Assembly (NCBI RefSeq): GCF_000003815.2
Contig: NC_049983.1
Coordinates: 25,661,003 to 25,725,002, forward strand
DNA from: Branchiostoma floridae
Taxonomy: Eukaryota > Chordata > Leptocardii > Amphioxiformes > Branchiostomatidae
Reading direction: 5' to 3'
DNA length: 64,000 bases
Below the pieces are notes generated by a model. That model saw only the letters and a list, made by a program, of their open reading frames with translations. It was not told the DNA's origin and ran no database searches. The translations under genes were made by a program, and so were the position numbers. Position 1 is the first letter of the stretch; the number at the start of each line of letters is the position of its first letter. Below, piece by piece: positions 57,401 through 62,969 of this stretch.

Positions 57401-58129
57401 ACACGTTTGCCAGAACCGGTCGATGCGCGTACACCAACGACACAACAGATCACCATGCGGCGGGAGTAAGCTGGGCGTTCAACTACTGCCCATCCAGCTA
57501 CTCTTGGCTTGCCATCCTGGGGCTGGTCCTGTACCTCATGTTCTTTGCACCAGGTGAGGCTGCGGTTGACTAGAATCTAACAGAACATTGTAACTACATG
57601 TAATGGAGGTAGGTTCGGTACAGTAACTGTATCACAGTCATATACTTTGAACTGTGTGAGGCTGCTACACTGTTGGCAGAACATTGTAACTTTGTAACAC
57701 ATAAAAACAGTTTACCAGCTATTTGAAAAGAAATCAACATGTATCATTTAATGTGTTGTGATTCAGGAATGGGTCCCATGGCATGGACCATTAACTCAGC
57801 TGTTATGGTGAAGATGTAGTTGAGTAGAATCTACTTCAGGTCCTGTAATTCTACTCCCTGCTACATAACCTTAGTAGTGGCAAACAATTCAAATTTGTAC
57901 CATATGGCTGGTGTAGTGGGTTGAAGGTTAGAAGATCCCCATTCACTGATAAACCATATATTGTGCTGTGCTACAGGAATGGGTCCCATGCCGTGGACCA
58001 TCAACTCCGAGATCTACCCCCTCTGGGCTCGCAGCACCGGCAACGCCTGCTCAGCTGCAACCAACTGGGTCTTCAACCTCCTGGTCTCCATGACGTTTCT
58101 GACATTGACCGAGACTCTAACCAGGCCAG
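20959..58129 (+). CDS. SLC2A13: Proton/myo-inositol cotransporter (HMIT), C-terminus missing
   Basis: This is a sugar-porter MFS protein of the plasma membrane and intracellular vesicles that couples H+ to myo-inositol uptake. Coding exons: 20959-21424, 26033-26192, 38602-38813, 43022-43136, 55214-55377, 56409-56529, 57291-57553 and 57977-58129. All are GT-AG and their phases (1,2,1,2,1,2,1,1) join to one 551-codon frame. Signatures in order: [62 protein letters not shown], the Cys-rich extracellular loop specific to HMIT ([13 protein letters not shown]) and [20 protein letters not shown]. The frame reaches helix 11 (human residue about 560 of 648). No exon for the last helix or C-terminal tail was found up to base 64000. 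The gene is unusually stretched by repeats, and four of its exons have local partial copies. Confidence 0.95.
21425..26032. other. SLC2A13 intron 1
   Basis: About 22190-22740 and 22970-23190 form a diverged tandem duplication. CACTTTCAGCT-GGCCATTAA occurs at about 22191 and 22561, and the AAGAATCA-T-ACTCAAGAAAAA block occurs at about 22430 and 23055. One unit of the TCTATAGC-GGTATAACCGGCC dispersed repeat lies near 24463-24530. No coding exon was recognised; open frames at 21646-22023 and 23760-24074 have no family resemblance. Confidence 0.55.
26033..26192 (+). CDS. SLC2A13: SLC2A13 exon 2 (TM4-TM5)
   Basis: Encodes [20 protein letters not shown] with the sugar-porter P-x-YxAE/RG motif, then [20 protein letters not shown] and DGWR. 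Acceptor CTTCGCAG; donor AG|GTCAGT in phase 2. Confidence 0.95.
26236..26690 (+). repeat. (GT)n-rich simple-sequence tract
   Basis: Long impure GTGTGT tracts from about 26245-26330 and 26430-26670. They are separated by a 60-70 bp direct repeat carrying GTAGCATGGTTTTCTACA, which occurs near 26223, 26366 and 26413. The long His/Thr-rich open frames here are artefacts of the repeat. Confidence 0.9.
26691..28590. other. SLC2A13 intron 2, proximal part
   Basis: Includes a tRNA-SINE-like fragment at about 26690-26725 and a short tandem repeat of about 30 bp (GGGATTGATCCATGGTGCT) at about 27238-27316. Otherwise no gene. Confidence 0.45.
28591..28961. mobile_element. Fold-back MITE-like element with GGCCTAGAAAAA ends
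   Basis: The left end AGGCCTAGAAAAA..TTTCCTGTTTC and the right end GAAACAGGAAAC..TTTTTCTAGGCCT are inverted repeats. CGACCCTAA occurs inside both arms in the same orientation. Flanking triplets TTA and TCA do not make a clean duplication. Single GGCCTAGAAAAA ends elsewhere (about 7769 and 31612) suggest a family. Confidence 0.6.
28962..30345. mobile_element. Possible 1.4-kb element with about 100-bp terminal inverted repeats
   Basis: 28973-29055 (AGACACTGAAGAATGTCCTG, TATGTCTTCA, CTGCTGAA, GGATCACTTTTG) is repeated in inverted orientation at about 30240-30330, with small indels. No transposase frame is seen inside. It could be a non-autonomous DNA transposon or a composite of two inverted copies of a shorter repeat. 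Confidence 0.5.
31000..31195 (+). mobile_element. tRNA-derived SINE
   Basis: The head resembles a tRNA (TGGCGTAACTGGTAGAGTGT, TTGAGTCCCAAGTTCAATACTC). The body is the widespread invertebrate SINE text TGTGCCTATGAGAAAGGCAC, TTTACACGACCTTCCTC and CACCCAGGTGTAAAAATGGG. Confidence 0.75.
31196..34271. other. SLC2A13 intron 2, middle part
   Basis: 31445-31580 is a SINE fragment in minus orientation. 32690-32760 is a hairpin (CAGCAATTCTGAC / GTCAGAATTGCCCCGACGAAGG), with a half-copy near 29720-29755. 32995-33120 and 33220-33345 are tandem copies sharing TTTAAAACTTCACCAAATAA. 33570-33690 is another diverged tRNA-type SINE. 33907-33990 is the TGACGAAGGATAGTGG dispersed repeat. No coding sequence was recognised. 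Confidence 0.5.
34272..34642. mobile_element. PIF/Harbinger-type MITE, copy A (371 bp)
   Basis: Terminal inverted repeats of about 36 bp begin GGCCACACCAATTTAATTTC and end GAAATTAAATTGGTGTGGCC. The copy is flanked by TTA on both sides (34269-34271 and 34643-34645), the TWA target duplication typical of Harbinger elements. No open frame. Confidence 0.8.
35182..35547. mobile_element. PIF/Harbinger-type MITE, copy B (366 bp)
   Basis: Near-identical to copy A over its full length, with the same TTA flanks. It arose by tandem duplication of the host segment, so its TTA flanks are not independent evidence of transposition. A solo left end also lies at about 35134. Confidence 0.78.
35971..36149. 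mobile_element. PIF/Harbinger-type MITE, copy C (179 bp, internally different)
   Basis: Inverted ends GGCCACACCAATTTTATTTG and CAAATTAAATTGCTGTGGCC, flanked by TTA on both sides. It has the short interior also seen in the copy at 40653 (GCACTCAGTCTTA-like segment, CCCTCC/CCCCCC, GCTTTTATGAT). Confidence 0.72.
36441..37107. repeat. (GGAT)n microsatellite between two copies of a 125-bp segment
   Basis: GGAT/ATGG repeats run from about 36640 to 36955, interrupted by ACGG variants. A segment containing GAGATGTCAGGCGTTGCACA occurs before it (about 36450-36565) and after it (about 36967-37090). The array was probably trapped within, or drove, a local duplication. Long open frames across it are repeat artefacts. 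Confidence 0.9.
37108..38082. other. Assembly gap, 975 N
   Basis: The gap ends exactly where the first partial copy of SLC2A13 exon 3 begins, so the acceptor of that copy and possibly further copies are hidden. Confidence 0.98.
38083..38601 (+). repeat. Three partial copies of SLC2A13 exon 3 upstream of the full exon
   Basis: Copies start at 38083 (truncated by the gap), 38287 and 38466. The last two have a good acceptor (CTTGTTACAG) and a preceding intron piece (GTGTGCAGTTACRATTTTWA) that is part of the unit. They encode [20 protein letters not shown] and, in the first two, [14 protein letters not shown]. Each stops there without the coiled charged tail. Copy 3 is shorter and more changed ([18 protein letters not shown]). 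No strong donor is seen after any of them. Confidence 0.92.
38602..38813 (+). CDS. SLC2A13: SLC2A13 exon 3 (TM6 and central loop)
   Basis: The only complete copy of this exon. Encodes [36 protein letters not shown] and a charged loop ending [11 protein letters not shown], before the donor TCAG|GTAAGT (phase 1). Acceptor CTCATTTCAG. Confidence 0.95.
38834..39078. mobile_element. Fold-back MITE-like element, about 245 bp hairpin
   Basis: The two arms pair almost throughout: TATAGGAAAATTCTTTTTAC with its complement at 39056-39078, and GAACTCCAGTT / AACTGGAGTTC beside a central CACCGCTATATG-CATATAGCGGTG palindrome. The stem is about 115 bp. No coding capacity. It lies 20 bp after the exon 3 donor, so a transcript could form a long hairpin there. 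Confidence 0.85.
39079..40652. other. SLC2A13 intron 3, proximal part
   Basis: 39179-39260 is an inverted copy of the GACGTTTCAGACAA/TGACAAAAG dispersed repeat. 40300-40500 is related to 41140-41340 (CCGCAGTGGG-CAGCGTGG-AATCG, GGAAAATTGTAGGG), a duplicated repeat unit of unknown type. 40545-40640 resembles 3895-3990. Confidence 0.5.
40653..40830. mobile_element. PIF/Harbinger-type MITE, copy D (178 bp)
   Basis: Ends GGCCACACCAATTTAACTTC and GAAATTAAATTGGTATGGCC, flanked by TAA on both sides. TAA here and TTA at the other copies together fit the TWA rule. The interior resembles copy C. It is an independent insertion about 4.5 kb from the tandem array. Confidence 0.8.
40831..42640. other. SLC2A13 intron 3, distal part
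   Basis: 40945-41050 is a tRNA-type SINE (TTTGGGAAAGGCACTTAACA). 41280-41350 and 41755-41830 are copies of a unit with GTGCAGGAAGTCATTGATTG. 41642-41749 is a small hairpin element. 42100-42240 has a tRNA-like or SINE-like stretch (CCAGTTCAAGTCCC, AAGGGATGTAAAAGTTGGGA). Confidence 0.5.
41642..41749. mobile_element. Short fold-back element (108 bp)
   Basis: Inverted ends of about 25 bp starting AACCGAATAAGATAGAA with one mismatch. The target duplication is unclear. It is inserted between or within the repeat units that carry GATATTCAGATCAG and AATATTCAGATCAG. Confidence 0.7.
42640..43021 (+). repeat. Partial copies of the SLC2A13 exon 4 acceptor region
   Basis: ATGTTGCAGGTGTGAG-GGCCCTG, the acceptor and first codons of exon 4, occurs at about 42650, 42970 and, functionally, 43014. 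The intervening text GTGTAAACTATGTAATATGA forms the rest of the unit. One unit is split by the MITE at 42705-42958. Confidence 0.85.
42705..42958. mobile_element. MULE-like MITE, 254 bp, with 29-bp perfect inverted ends
   Basis: The ends (42705-42733 and 42930-42958) are exact reverse complements starting AGCACGTCACCGGAACGTAC. They are flanked by a perfect 9-bp direct repeat GTAATATGA (42696-42704 and 42959-42967). The uninterrupted neighbouring unit has this 9-mer only once, which supports a true target-site duplication. Nine bases fits Mutator-like elements. No open frame. Confidence 0.88.
43022..43136 (+). CDS. SLC2A13: SLC2A13 exon 4 (TM7 start)
   Basis: Encodes [20 protein letters not shown] and [18 protein letters not shown] with the QQ..GIN substrate-site motif. 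Acceptor CTGTTGCAG, donor CAT|GTGAGT (phase 2). Confidence 0.95.
43137..43440 (+). repeat. Three partial copies of the SLC2A13 exon 4 donor region with (CAAT/GTCAAT)n
   Basis: The exon end plus donor (GATAGCCGGCATCAACACTG, then TCATGTGAGTAA) recurs at about 43217-43250, 43303-43340 and 43396-43433. The copies are separated by CAATCTGTCAAT simple repeats. The third copy has changes (GTCGGAATC). Each keeps a GTGAGT donor but lacks an acceptor. Confidence 0.9.
43490..46020 (+). repeat. Satellite with about 388-bp period, forward arm
   Basis: Four tandem units share CTTATCGTACACTGACATCT, TGCTGAGATGGAACACGCTG and TTTCCTGTATAAATTGCC at about 43548, 43936, 44324 and 44703. A diverged fifth core is at about 45925-45975. 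The first four units also share GACCGGAGAGTTACCTCCGG. No coding function was recognised. Confidence 0.9.
46600..48270 (-). repeat. Same satellite family, inverted arm
   Basis: Reverse-orientation cores (CTATCTCAGCAAGATGTC with GATAAGGGA) occur at about 46738, 46998, 47164 and 48016. GTATCATG-GTTGG and ATTTATACATAGACTGGC are additional shared blocks. With 43490-46020 this makes a diverged inverted repeat of more than 4 kb. Confidence 0.8.
48380..48442 (+). repeat. (CATT)n microsatellite
   Basis: At least ten CATT units at about 48397-48438. Confidence 0.95.
48530..50240 (+). repeat. Satellite with about 190-bp period, first block
   Basis: Recurrent text is AGCCCAACACATTTCAGTAG, CACATTTATTACAAATTTCTC, TATTGATGACTATCAAGC, TTTGAAATGTAATCCTACGA and CAGCACGACTTGCTGAGATT. 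Cores at about 49690, 49878 and 50069 are spaced about 190 bp; older units precede them from about 48540. Minus-strand and plus-strand short frames in it are not genes. Confidence 0.85.
50470..51060 (+). repeat. 163-bp tandem repeat, four copies
   Basis: TTTTGGCCCCTGTACCCTGG recurs at about 50485, 50648, 50810 and 50973, together with ATGAGCTGAAATTTGACAGA and TGACCAATTTTTGACCAAAA. A further related piece is at 51596-51720. The minus-strand frames of about 150 codons here are the repeat translated. Confidence 0.93.
51060..52150 (+). repeat. Duplicated segment of about 550-600 bp with CCAAT- and TATA-like text
   Basis: 51020-51420 and 51610-52140 are homologous. Both contain AGCCAATCAGCGAAGAGGA, GGCTAATTAATATTCATAAG and CATTTTAGACTATT-AGAAGG. 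The first also has GTATATAGCAG 30-40 bp further on. The arrangement looks like a core promoter or LTR-like piece, but no gene follows. Confidence 0.65.
53640..54260 (+). repeat. 190-bp satellite, second block
   Basis: Four more units with cores at about 53655, 53869, 54058 and 54244, sharing the sequence and orientation of 48530-50240. Confidence 0.85.
54700..55185. repeat. Inverted and direct repeat cluster next to SLC2A13 exon 5
   Basis: 54715-54835 and 54920-55055 are inverted copies (CTTTCACTCCCCTGAGAAAG / CTTTCTCAGGGGAGTGAAAG; CGTCTCGGTTGAGG / CCTCAACCGAGACG). 54838-54925 and 55095-55185 are direct copies (TAGGCTTTGGGTCATTTCAA). The latter ends 30 bp before the exon 5 acceptor. Confidence 0.82.
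55214..55377 (+). CDS. SLC2A13: SLC2A13 exon 5 (TM7-TM8)
   Basis: Encodes [20 protein letters not shown], the TM8 helix [20 protein letters not shown] and KVGRR. Acceptor ACTTAG, donor GCAG|GTAAGG (phase 1). Confidence 0.95.
55389..55780. mobile_element. Possible hAT-like MITE, 392 bp
   Basis: The ends CAGGGCTCGAAAT and (reverse complement of the right end) CAGGACTTGAAAT match at 11 of 13 bases and resemble hAT termini. The interior repeats ACCTGCA / TGCAGGT motifs. A clean 8-bp duplication is not visible, so the assignment is tentative. Confidence 0.5.
56221..56310. mobile_element. Short fold-back repeat
   Basis: TATCCAGCCGTATTATAGCT at 56226-56245 pairs with AGCTATAATACGGCTGGATG at 56285-56304 across a 39-bp loop. 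Related degraded units occur at 2337-2430 and about 1850-1990, so it is a dispersed family. Confidence 0.75.
56409..56529 (+). CDS. SLC2A13: SLC2A13 exon 6 (TM9 and loop start)
   Basis: Encodes [20 protein letters not shown] (TM9) then [20 protein letters not shown] with an N-glycosylation sequon NVS. Acceptor TCTTGCAG; donor ACAA|GTAAGT (phase 2). Confidence 0.94.
56463..56806 (+). repeat. Array of exon 6 donor-spanning units
   Basis: The unit runs from TACTCCCCTCCCATCACC through CACTGCAACTCATACAAGTAAG. It is repeated after the real exon end at about 56533, 56571, 56645, 56719 and 56752, with internal deletions in three of them. Six GTAAGT-type donors therefore lie within 280 bp. Use of any donor but the first would add an in-frame TAA directly after the Lys codon. 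Confidence 0.92.
57291..57553 (+). CDS. SLC2A13: SLC2A13 exon 7 (Cys-rich extracellular loop, TM10)
   Basis: Encodes [20 protein letters not shown], sequons NNS/NGS/NDT, and [20 protein letters not shown]. The Cys-rich loop between TM9 and TM10 distinguishes HMIT from other SLC2 proteins. Acceptor CCCTGTAG, donor CCAG|GTGAGG (phase 1). Confidence 0.96.
57767..57815 (+). repeat. Partial copy of SLC2A13 exon 8 start with acceptor
   Basis: ATTCAG|GAATGGGTCCCATGGCATGG and ACCATTAACTCAGC repeat the first about 40 bp of exon 8, 210 bp upstream of it. One residue differs (Pro to Ala), then homology is lost. It is a decoy acceptor, not an exon. Confidence 0.88.
57977..58129 (+). CDS. SLC2A13: SLC2A13 exon 8 (TM10-TM11)
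   Basis: Encodes [20 protein letters not shown] and [20 protein letters not shown]. The most upstream usable donor is GCCAG|GTTTGG, rather weak. Because the exon end is repeated downstream, the true 3' boundary could be in a later copy, but most copies are interrupted by stops. Confidence 0.9.
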
Positions 58130-58697
58130 GTTTGGAACTTCATTGTTTGTTTCTTTGTTTGATGAGTAAACAACTTCAACCTCCTGGTCTCCATGACGTT
58201 TCTGACATTGACCGAGACTCTAACCAGGCCAGGTTTGGAACTTCATTGTTTGTTTCTTTGTTTGATGAGTAAACAACTTCAACCTCCTGGTCTCCATGAC
58301 GTTTCTGACATTGACCGAGACTCTAACCAGGCCAGGTTTGGAACTTCATTGTTTGTTTCTTTGTTTGATGAGTAAACAACTTCAACCTCCTGGTCTCCAT
58401 GACGTTTCTAACACTGACCGAGACTCTAACAAGGCCAGGTTTGTTACTTCTTAGTTTGTTTGTTTGTTTGATGAGTAAACAACTTCAACCTCCTGGTCTC
58501 CATGACGTTTCAAACACTGACCGAGACGCTAACAAGGCCAGGTTTGTTACTTATGTTTGTTTGTTTGTTTGTTTGATGAGCAAATATCTTCAACCTCCTG
58601 GTCTCCATGACCTTCCTGACACTGACGAAGACTTTGACAAGGCCGGGTTTGTGTACTTGTTTGTTTATTTGTTTGATTATTTGTTTGTTTGATGAGG
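58130..58697 (+). repeat. 103-bp tandem array of SLC2A13 exon 8 end plus donor
   Basis: CTTCAACCTCCTGGTCTCCA occurs at 58071, 58174, 58277, 58380, 58483 and 58588, so there are six units including the functional one, spaced 103-105 bp. Each unit has the end of exon 8, the GTTTG donor and an intron piece TTGTTTG...GATGAG. The first units are nearly identical; the last is the most diverged and is followed by a TTTG-rich tail. Confidence 0.95.
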
Positions 58698-60480
58698 CTC
58701 AGAGATCATTGTTTATAGATTTACAGAAGTTGCAAAGATAGGTGAGGTGGATACAAGCTTTATTTGTGTGTTTTTATTAATTTATAACGATGTTTACAAA
58801 TAGATAAACTTAACATACATGGGACAGTTATGGAACACTCACACCACATAAATACGTTAAAAAGTGAAATGCAAATTCTTTGGGTTTAGACATTGAAAAT
58901 GGAGATGGACATCAGTGTAACCTTGGATCGATGTGTTCAAAAATTAGTATTTTCTTAGAATTATCGTAGAGTGGAATGTGTTATCACTAAGCAGAGTAGG
59001 GACATCTTCACTGGATAGTTTTAACTAACACTAGATGTGCAAAGGTTAGATGTATAGGTAATATAAGATGCATAGTGTAATATAACCAGCTGCTGCTATG
59101 CCACTTGCCTGCAAAGCTGGTGTGTTATGCTGAAGGATGGATACAGATGCTCAGATACAGATGATCCATTTTATTTCAGAATACAGTATCTGGACGGAGG
59201 CCAATGATGATGATGACAGTATCTGTCCACTGTGATACATGAACCAAGCAATTGCATTTGTTTGGCTTACGTTGTAAGTTAAGAAATGATAACAGCTTGC
59301 TTACAGGAAGAGGAATGTAATAACCTGAGAGGCTTTGTACAAAACATACTCAAAGTTTACAACAAGGCTTTCTGACTGCCTGAGGGCTGCTATTTTACGG
59401 GATTTCCTTAGAACTGTGATAATTTTTCTGCCTTTCTCAAAGTGCCGTAACTTTCAGGGATTCTCTACTCCAATGTCTAAGAGGACGGTTGAGTTAAGAT
59501 AAGGACAACTCTTGTAATATAAGTCCGCTGGGTATGCTAAGACTGCCGCTGTAAATAAAGCACAAAAACATTGATTCTAAAGAGCTGTACTAAATCCATG
59601 TTTAAAGTGTTTGCCTTGCATTTGGTAGGTAGTGATTTTTTATCCCCGGCCGAGTCATACCAAATACTTTAAAAAAATGGTACATGCTGCTTTCTCTGCT
59701 TAGCACTCAGCATTTGGGAAATTAGTATGAATCAAAGTTGAACACACACCACTACAAAATTAACCCCCTGCTGTAGTGATTGCACAAAGTTGTGTGGCCC
59801 AGGGCTACTGAAATGGAGATGGGCGCCGCACTATTCACTATTAGCTCCGGGAAGGACTTGGAATTTTGATTAGAGCAAGCTGAAGTCTATTTTATGTTAT
59901 GGCAACCTGTACTGCCAGGATCACATTTTACAGGAAGGAAAAGTCTGATGTACATGTACATTTGTATATGTACTGTACAGTGGTGGTGCTTGTGTGCTTT
60001 CTTCAAGCTGAAAACTTAAGATCATTCTTTTTGTTATGTATTAGCCCTTATCTTTACCTCAGACTTTTTGCAATTTAAAAAAAAAAGATTTACTTTTTTG
60101 GCTCTGTTGCTCCATATTTATTCTGGAAAAGATCTGAGAACCAGCAAACTTAGCACAAAATTTAGAATATACAGGGTAAAAAATCTTAGATTCATACAGT
60201 TACAGTAAATAGATATTACATTGATTACTTTACATTATCCATTTTACATTTTTATGTATGTTGTGTTCTTATTCAATGTATTCAATTTGTTTCATAACTC
60301 ATATCTATATTTCTGCGATGAGGGCTTTATATAGTTACTTTTTGCCCAATCCTCAACAAGTAAATGTGCTTGAGATAAAATACATGACATTGTACAATTA
60401 GTTACATTTTGCAAATGCATTGTACAACTCTAAATGCAAATATTGTTAACTTAAAGAGAAAACATTTCATGCATTGTATG
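58698..60480. other. SLC2A13 intron 8 or downstream sequence
   Basis: No exon for the final helix or the cytosolic tail was found. One inverted unit of the 9-kb-type repeat lies at about 59085-59155. An open question is whether the gene continues beyond 64000, with the Ig gene nested inside its intron, or is broken. Confidence 0.5.
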
Positions 60481-62115
60481 ACTCTAAATAATATTATGAC
60501 AATGACAATGATGTTTATTGCATGCTCATGCCCCATTGGGGCTAAATGCATTACGTTTGATATAAAGTTAAAGGTAAACAATGATATATCCTAATTATAA
60601 CTATTTTCTACATGCTTCGCCCCTCCTCTTAAAACATGAGTAAACGAACTTACACAGTTCTTCCAATACGTCATAGTTAGTTGATGTCATCAGATATTTA
60701 AACAAGTCTACCTTTGTTAGGTGTGTATATTTCCCTTTTACACGTTTGACATTCACAAGGCTATTACGCATATCATTGTACAGAGAACACTCTAGCACAA
60801 AGTGCATTTCATTTTCTATATATCTGTCATTCTTATTACAAAACATGCATATTCTATCGTCAGGAGGAGTTCGGGTGTATCTGCCAGCTTCAATTTGCAG
60901 TGGGTGATCGCTGATCCTTAATTTAGTCATGGCTCGGCGATAGCTAAAATTTGTTATCTCAAGGTACTTTTCTCTTTCATAGGTAAGCTTGAATTTTCTG
61001 TAGGTTCTTAACTTATTACCTTGGTTTTCCTTCATGCCAGGAGAATTCATTTCGGAGTAAACATTTTGAACAAAGTTGTCTTTCAGTCTTTGGTTTACTT
61101 CGGACTGAGCGAAAGATGTGTTGCGATCACTGTTAATCAAAAGATAGGCAAAACCAGACTCCTCCAGGATTTTACTAACATTGGAAAGCCAGCATGGTAT
61201 GTTGCGACTGTGTAAGTCCTGCTGTACAAGAAAAGCTTCAAATTGTAGGCTATTGCTTGGCACTTCTTTAACTAATCTTTTGTAGTATGAATACAATCTA
61301 GTATATATTTCGATCCACAGAGGATATCTGCCTAGTTCTGCCCTTGTTGCAAGATTACTTGAGTTTTTTCTTACGCCTAATAACGACTTACAAAACTTCA
61401 GATGAACTTGTTCAATGGGTGACTTATCATTTAATCCGAATTTGCCCCATACCTCTGCACCATAAGTCAATATTGGGACAACGCAGGCATCAAATAATTT
61501 ACAATATACTGAAATTGAAGGATTGGTTTCTCCTAGTGTTGTTTTAATACTGAACAGAGCTCTTAGCGCCTTCTTTTGTAGTGTTTTTATTGCCGTTGTG
61601 AAGTTGCAACCTGTTGTAAACACCACTCCTAAATAGCAGTATGAAGAAACTATCTCTTTGTCTTCGTTGAGTATATGAAATTTGAGATTTGAGAACATAT
61701 GACCCTTTTTGTTAAATACGATTATTTTTGTCTTATGTATATTAACTGATAATTTCCATTTGTTGCAATAGAGACCTAGTTTATCAATTGCATTTTGAAG
61801 GCCATTTTGGCTAGTTGAAAGTAGGACGAGGTCGTCGGCATAAAATAAACTTGATACTTCGGATGTATTTAGGAAGGGCGCATCAAAATCTCCTGTATTC
61901 AGTTCGTCTGCTAAGTCACTGATATACAGGTTAAATAGTGAAGGACTTAGAACACAACCTTGCCCCACTCCTCTTTTGACAGGCAAATTTTCACTTAAAC
62001 CTATATTTGTTTTCACACTCGCTGCGGATTGACTATATAAGCTTTTTAGCATATCGAAAAATCTACTGGAAATGCCTTTTGATTTGATGTAATTATGGGT
62101 ATTATTAAGATAAGA
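60480..62115 (-). mobile_element. 5'-truncated non-LTR retrotransposon (LINE)
   Basis: Minus-strand element containing the RT C-terminal half and a 3' end with an ATTGTC-type short tandem tail at about 60500-60515. It has no endonuclease or RT start, so it is truncated at about 62110. Host sequence around it is itself repeated (GCATTGTACAACTCTAAATG at about 60415 and a near-copy at about 62140), which obscures the target-site duplication. Confidence 0.85.
60601..62052 (-). CDS. LINE reverse transcriptase, C-terminal part
   Basis: A 483-codon intact frame. VKRGVGQGCVLSPSLFNLYI is the RT block before the catalytic motif, and SSLFYADDLVLLSTSQ contains the YADD catalytic box. The thumb region follows (CNKWKLSVNIHKTKIIVFNK), and near the C-terminus is a CxxC...H...C zinc-knuckle-like segment (CMFCNKND...HFVLEC). 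The frame continues open upstream of the listed start codon to about 62110, so the ATG is not a natural start. It probably belongs to a jockey/CR1-like clade, which is uncertain. The frame has no stop or frameshift, so the insertion looks young. Confidence 0.88.
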   Translation of the reverse strand: MLKSLYSQSAASVKTNIGLSENLPVKRGVGQGCVLSPSLFNLYISDLADELNTGDFDAPFLNTSEVSSLFYADDLVLLSTSQNGLQNAIDKLGLYCNKWKLSVNIHKTKIIVFNKKGHMFSNLKFHILNEDKEIVSSYCYLGVVFTTGCNFTTAIKTLQKKALRALFSIKTTLGETNPSISVYCKLFDACVVPILTYGAEVWGKFGLNDKSPIEQVHLKFCKSLLGVRKNSSNLATRAELGRYPLWIEIYTRLYSYYKRLVKEVPSNSLQFEAFLVQQDLHSRNIPCWLSNVSKILEESGFAYLLINSDRNTSFAQSEVNQRLKDNFVQNVYSEMNSPGMKENQGNKLRTYRKFKLTYEREKYLEITNFSYRRAMTKLRISDHPLQIEAGRYTRTPPDDRICMFCNKNDRYIENEMHFVLECSLYNDMRNSLVNVKRVKGKYTHLTKVDLFKYLMTSTNYDVLEELCKFVYSCFKRRGEACRK

Positions 62116-62969
62116 TGCAATCAGCTACATTTTGTACATGCATTGTACAACTCTTAATGTGAATATTATTAAGATAAAATACAATCAGCTACAAGTTTTA
62201 TAATATTGTACAACTCTACTTCTGATGTTTCCATCCACTGTAGGACATACATTATTAGCTCAATCAGCATAAAAGACATAATATGTTTTACAGTAAACAA
62301 TTGCTATATCTGCAGTACATGTAGATAGGGAAAAACTTTAACTAAATACAATGCATCAGATATACCAAGATGCACCTTAGACACTTTAAACTTGATTATA
62401 CTAGGATTTTGGTCAATCCAAATTTCAAATCTTGACATTTCTGCCTAAAATATGTATGACTACTGACTACATGTTTATCTGAATTAATGTACATGTAAAA
62501 GAGTAAAAGATGTAGGCTAAATGTTTCAAGTCTTGTATATATTATATGTATTGACCACCAATCTACATATGTCCAAACTGTTCATACATATTCCTGCATA
62601 ATCTAAAATCCAGTGTTGCTGACACCATACAGGCAACTGTCTAGTACAGCTCATTATCGTCAGCTTGTTTAGGATATACATAATATCATACTAAACATGT
62701 AAACATTAGTATCTAATTAGGCTGAGGAACAGGACATGACAAGCAAGACTTCAACAAAGTTCAACAAAGGACAAATTTCTCTTTTTGGAGTATTGTTATT
62801 CGTAATTCTACATCACAACTTTCAAACTTGCAGCCTGATATCATGCTTGCATTTGTGCTTAGTACTTGGACTGGAGAAAATGAAATGCAGCATTTTGAAG
62901 CCTTTGGACCAGGCACTGTAAGTTGTGTTTGGTATGGCTTTAATTGAGGAAAAACTTGTTTTTGTGGAA
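62116..62969. other. Sequence between the LINE and the Ig receptor gene
   Basis: AT-rich and probably the 3'UTR or downstream flank of the minus-strand receptor gene. No other gene is seen. Confidence 0.4.

Noticed and set aside
57961-58692. Overlapping frames of 60-103 codons with repeated SLFVSLFDE-type ends
   Set aside because: They are out-of-frame readings of the exon 8 array; the true frame is fixed by the [13 protein letters not shown] motif.
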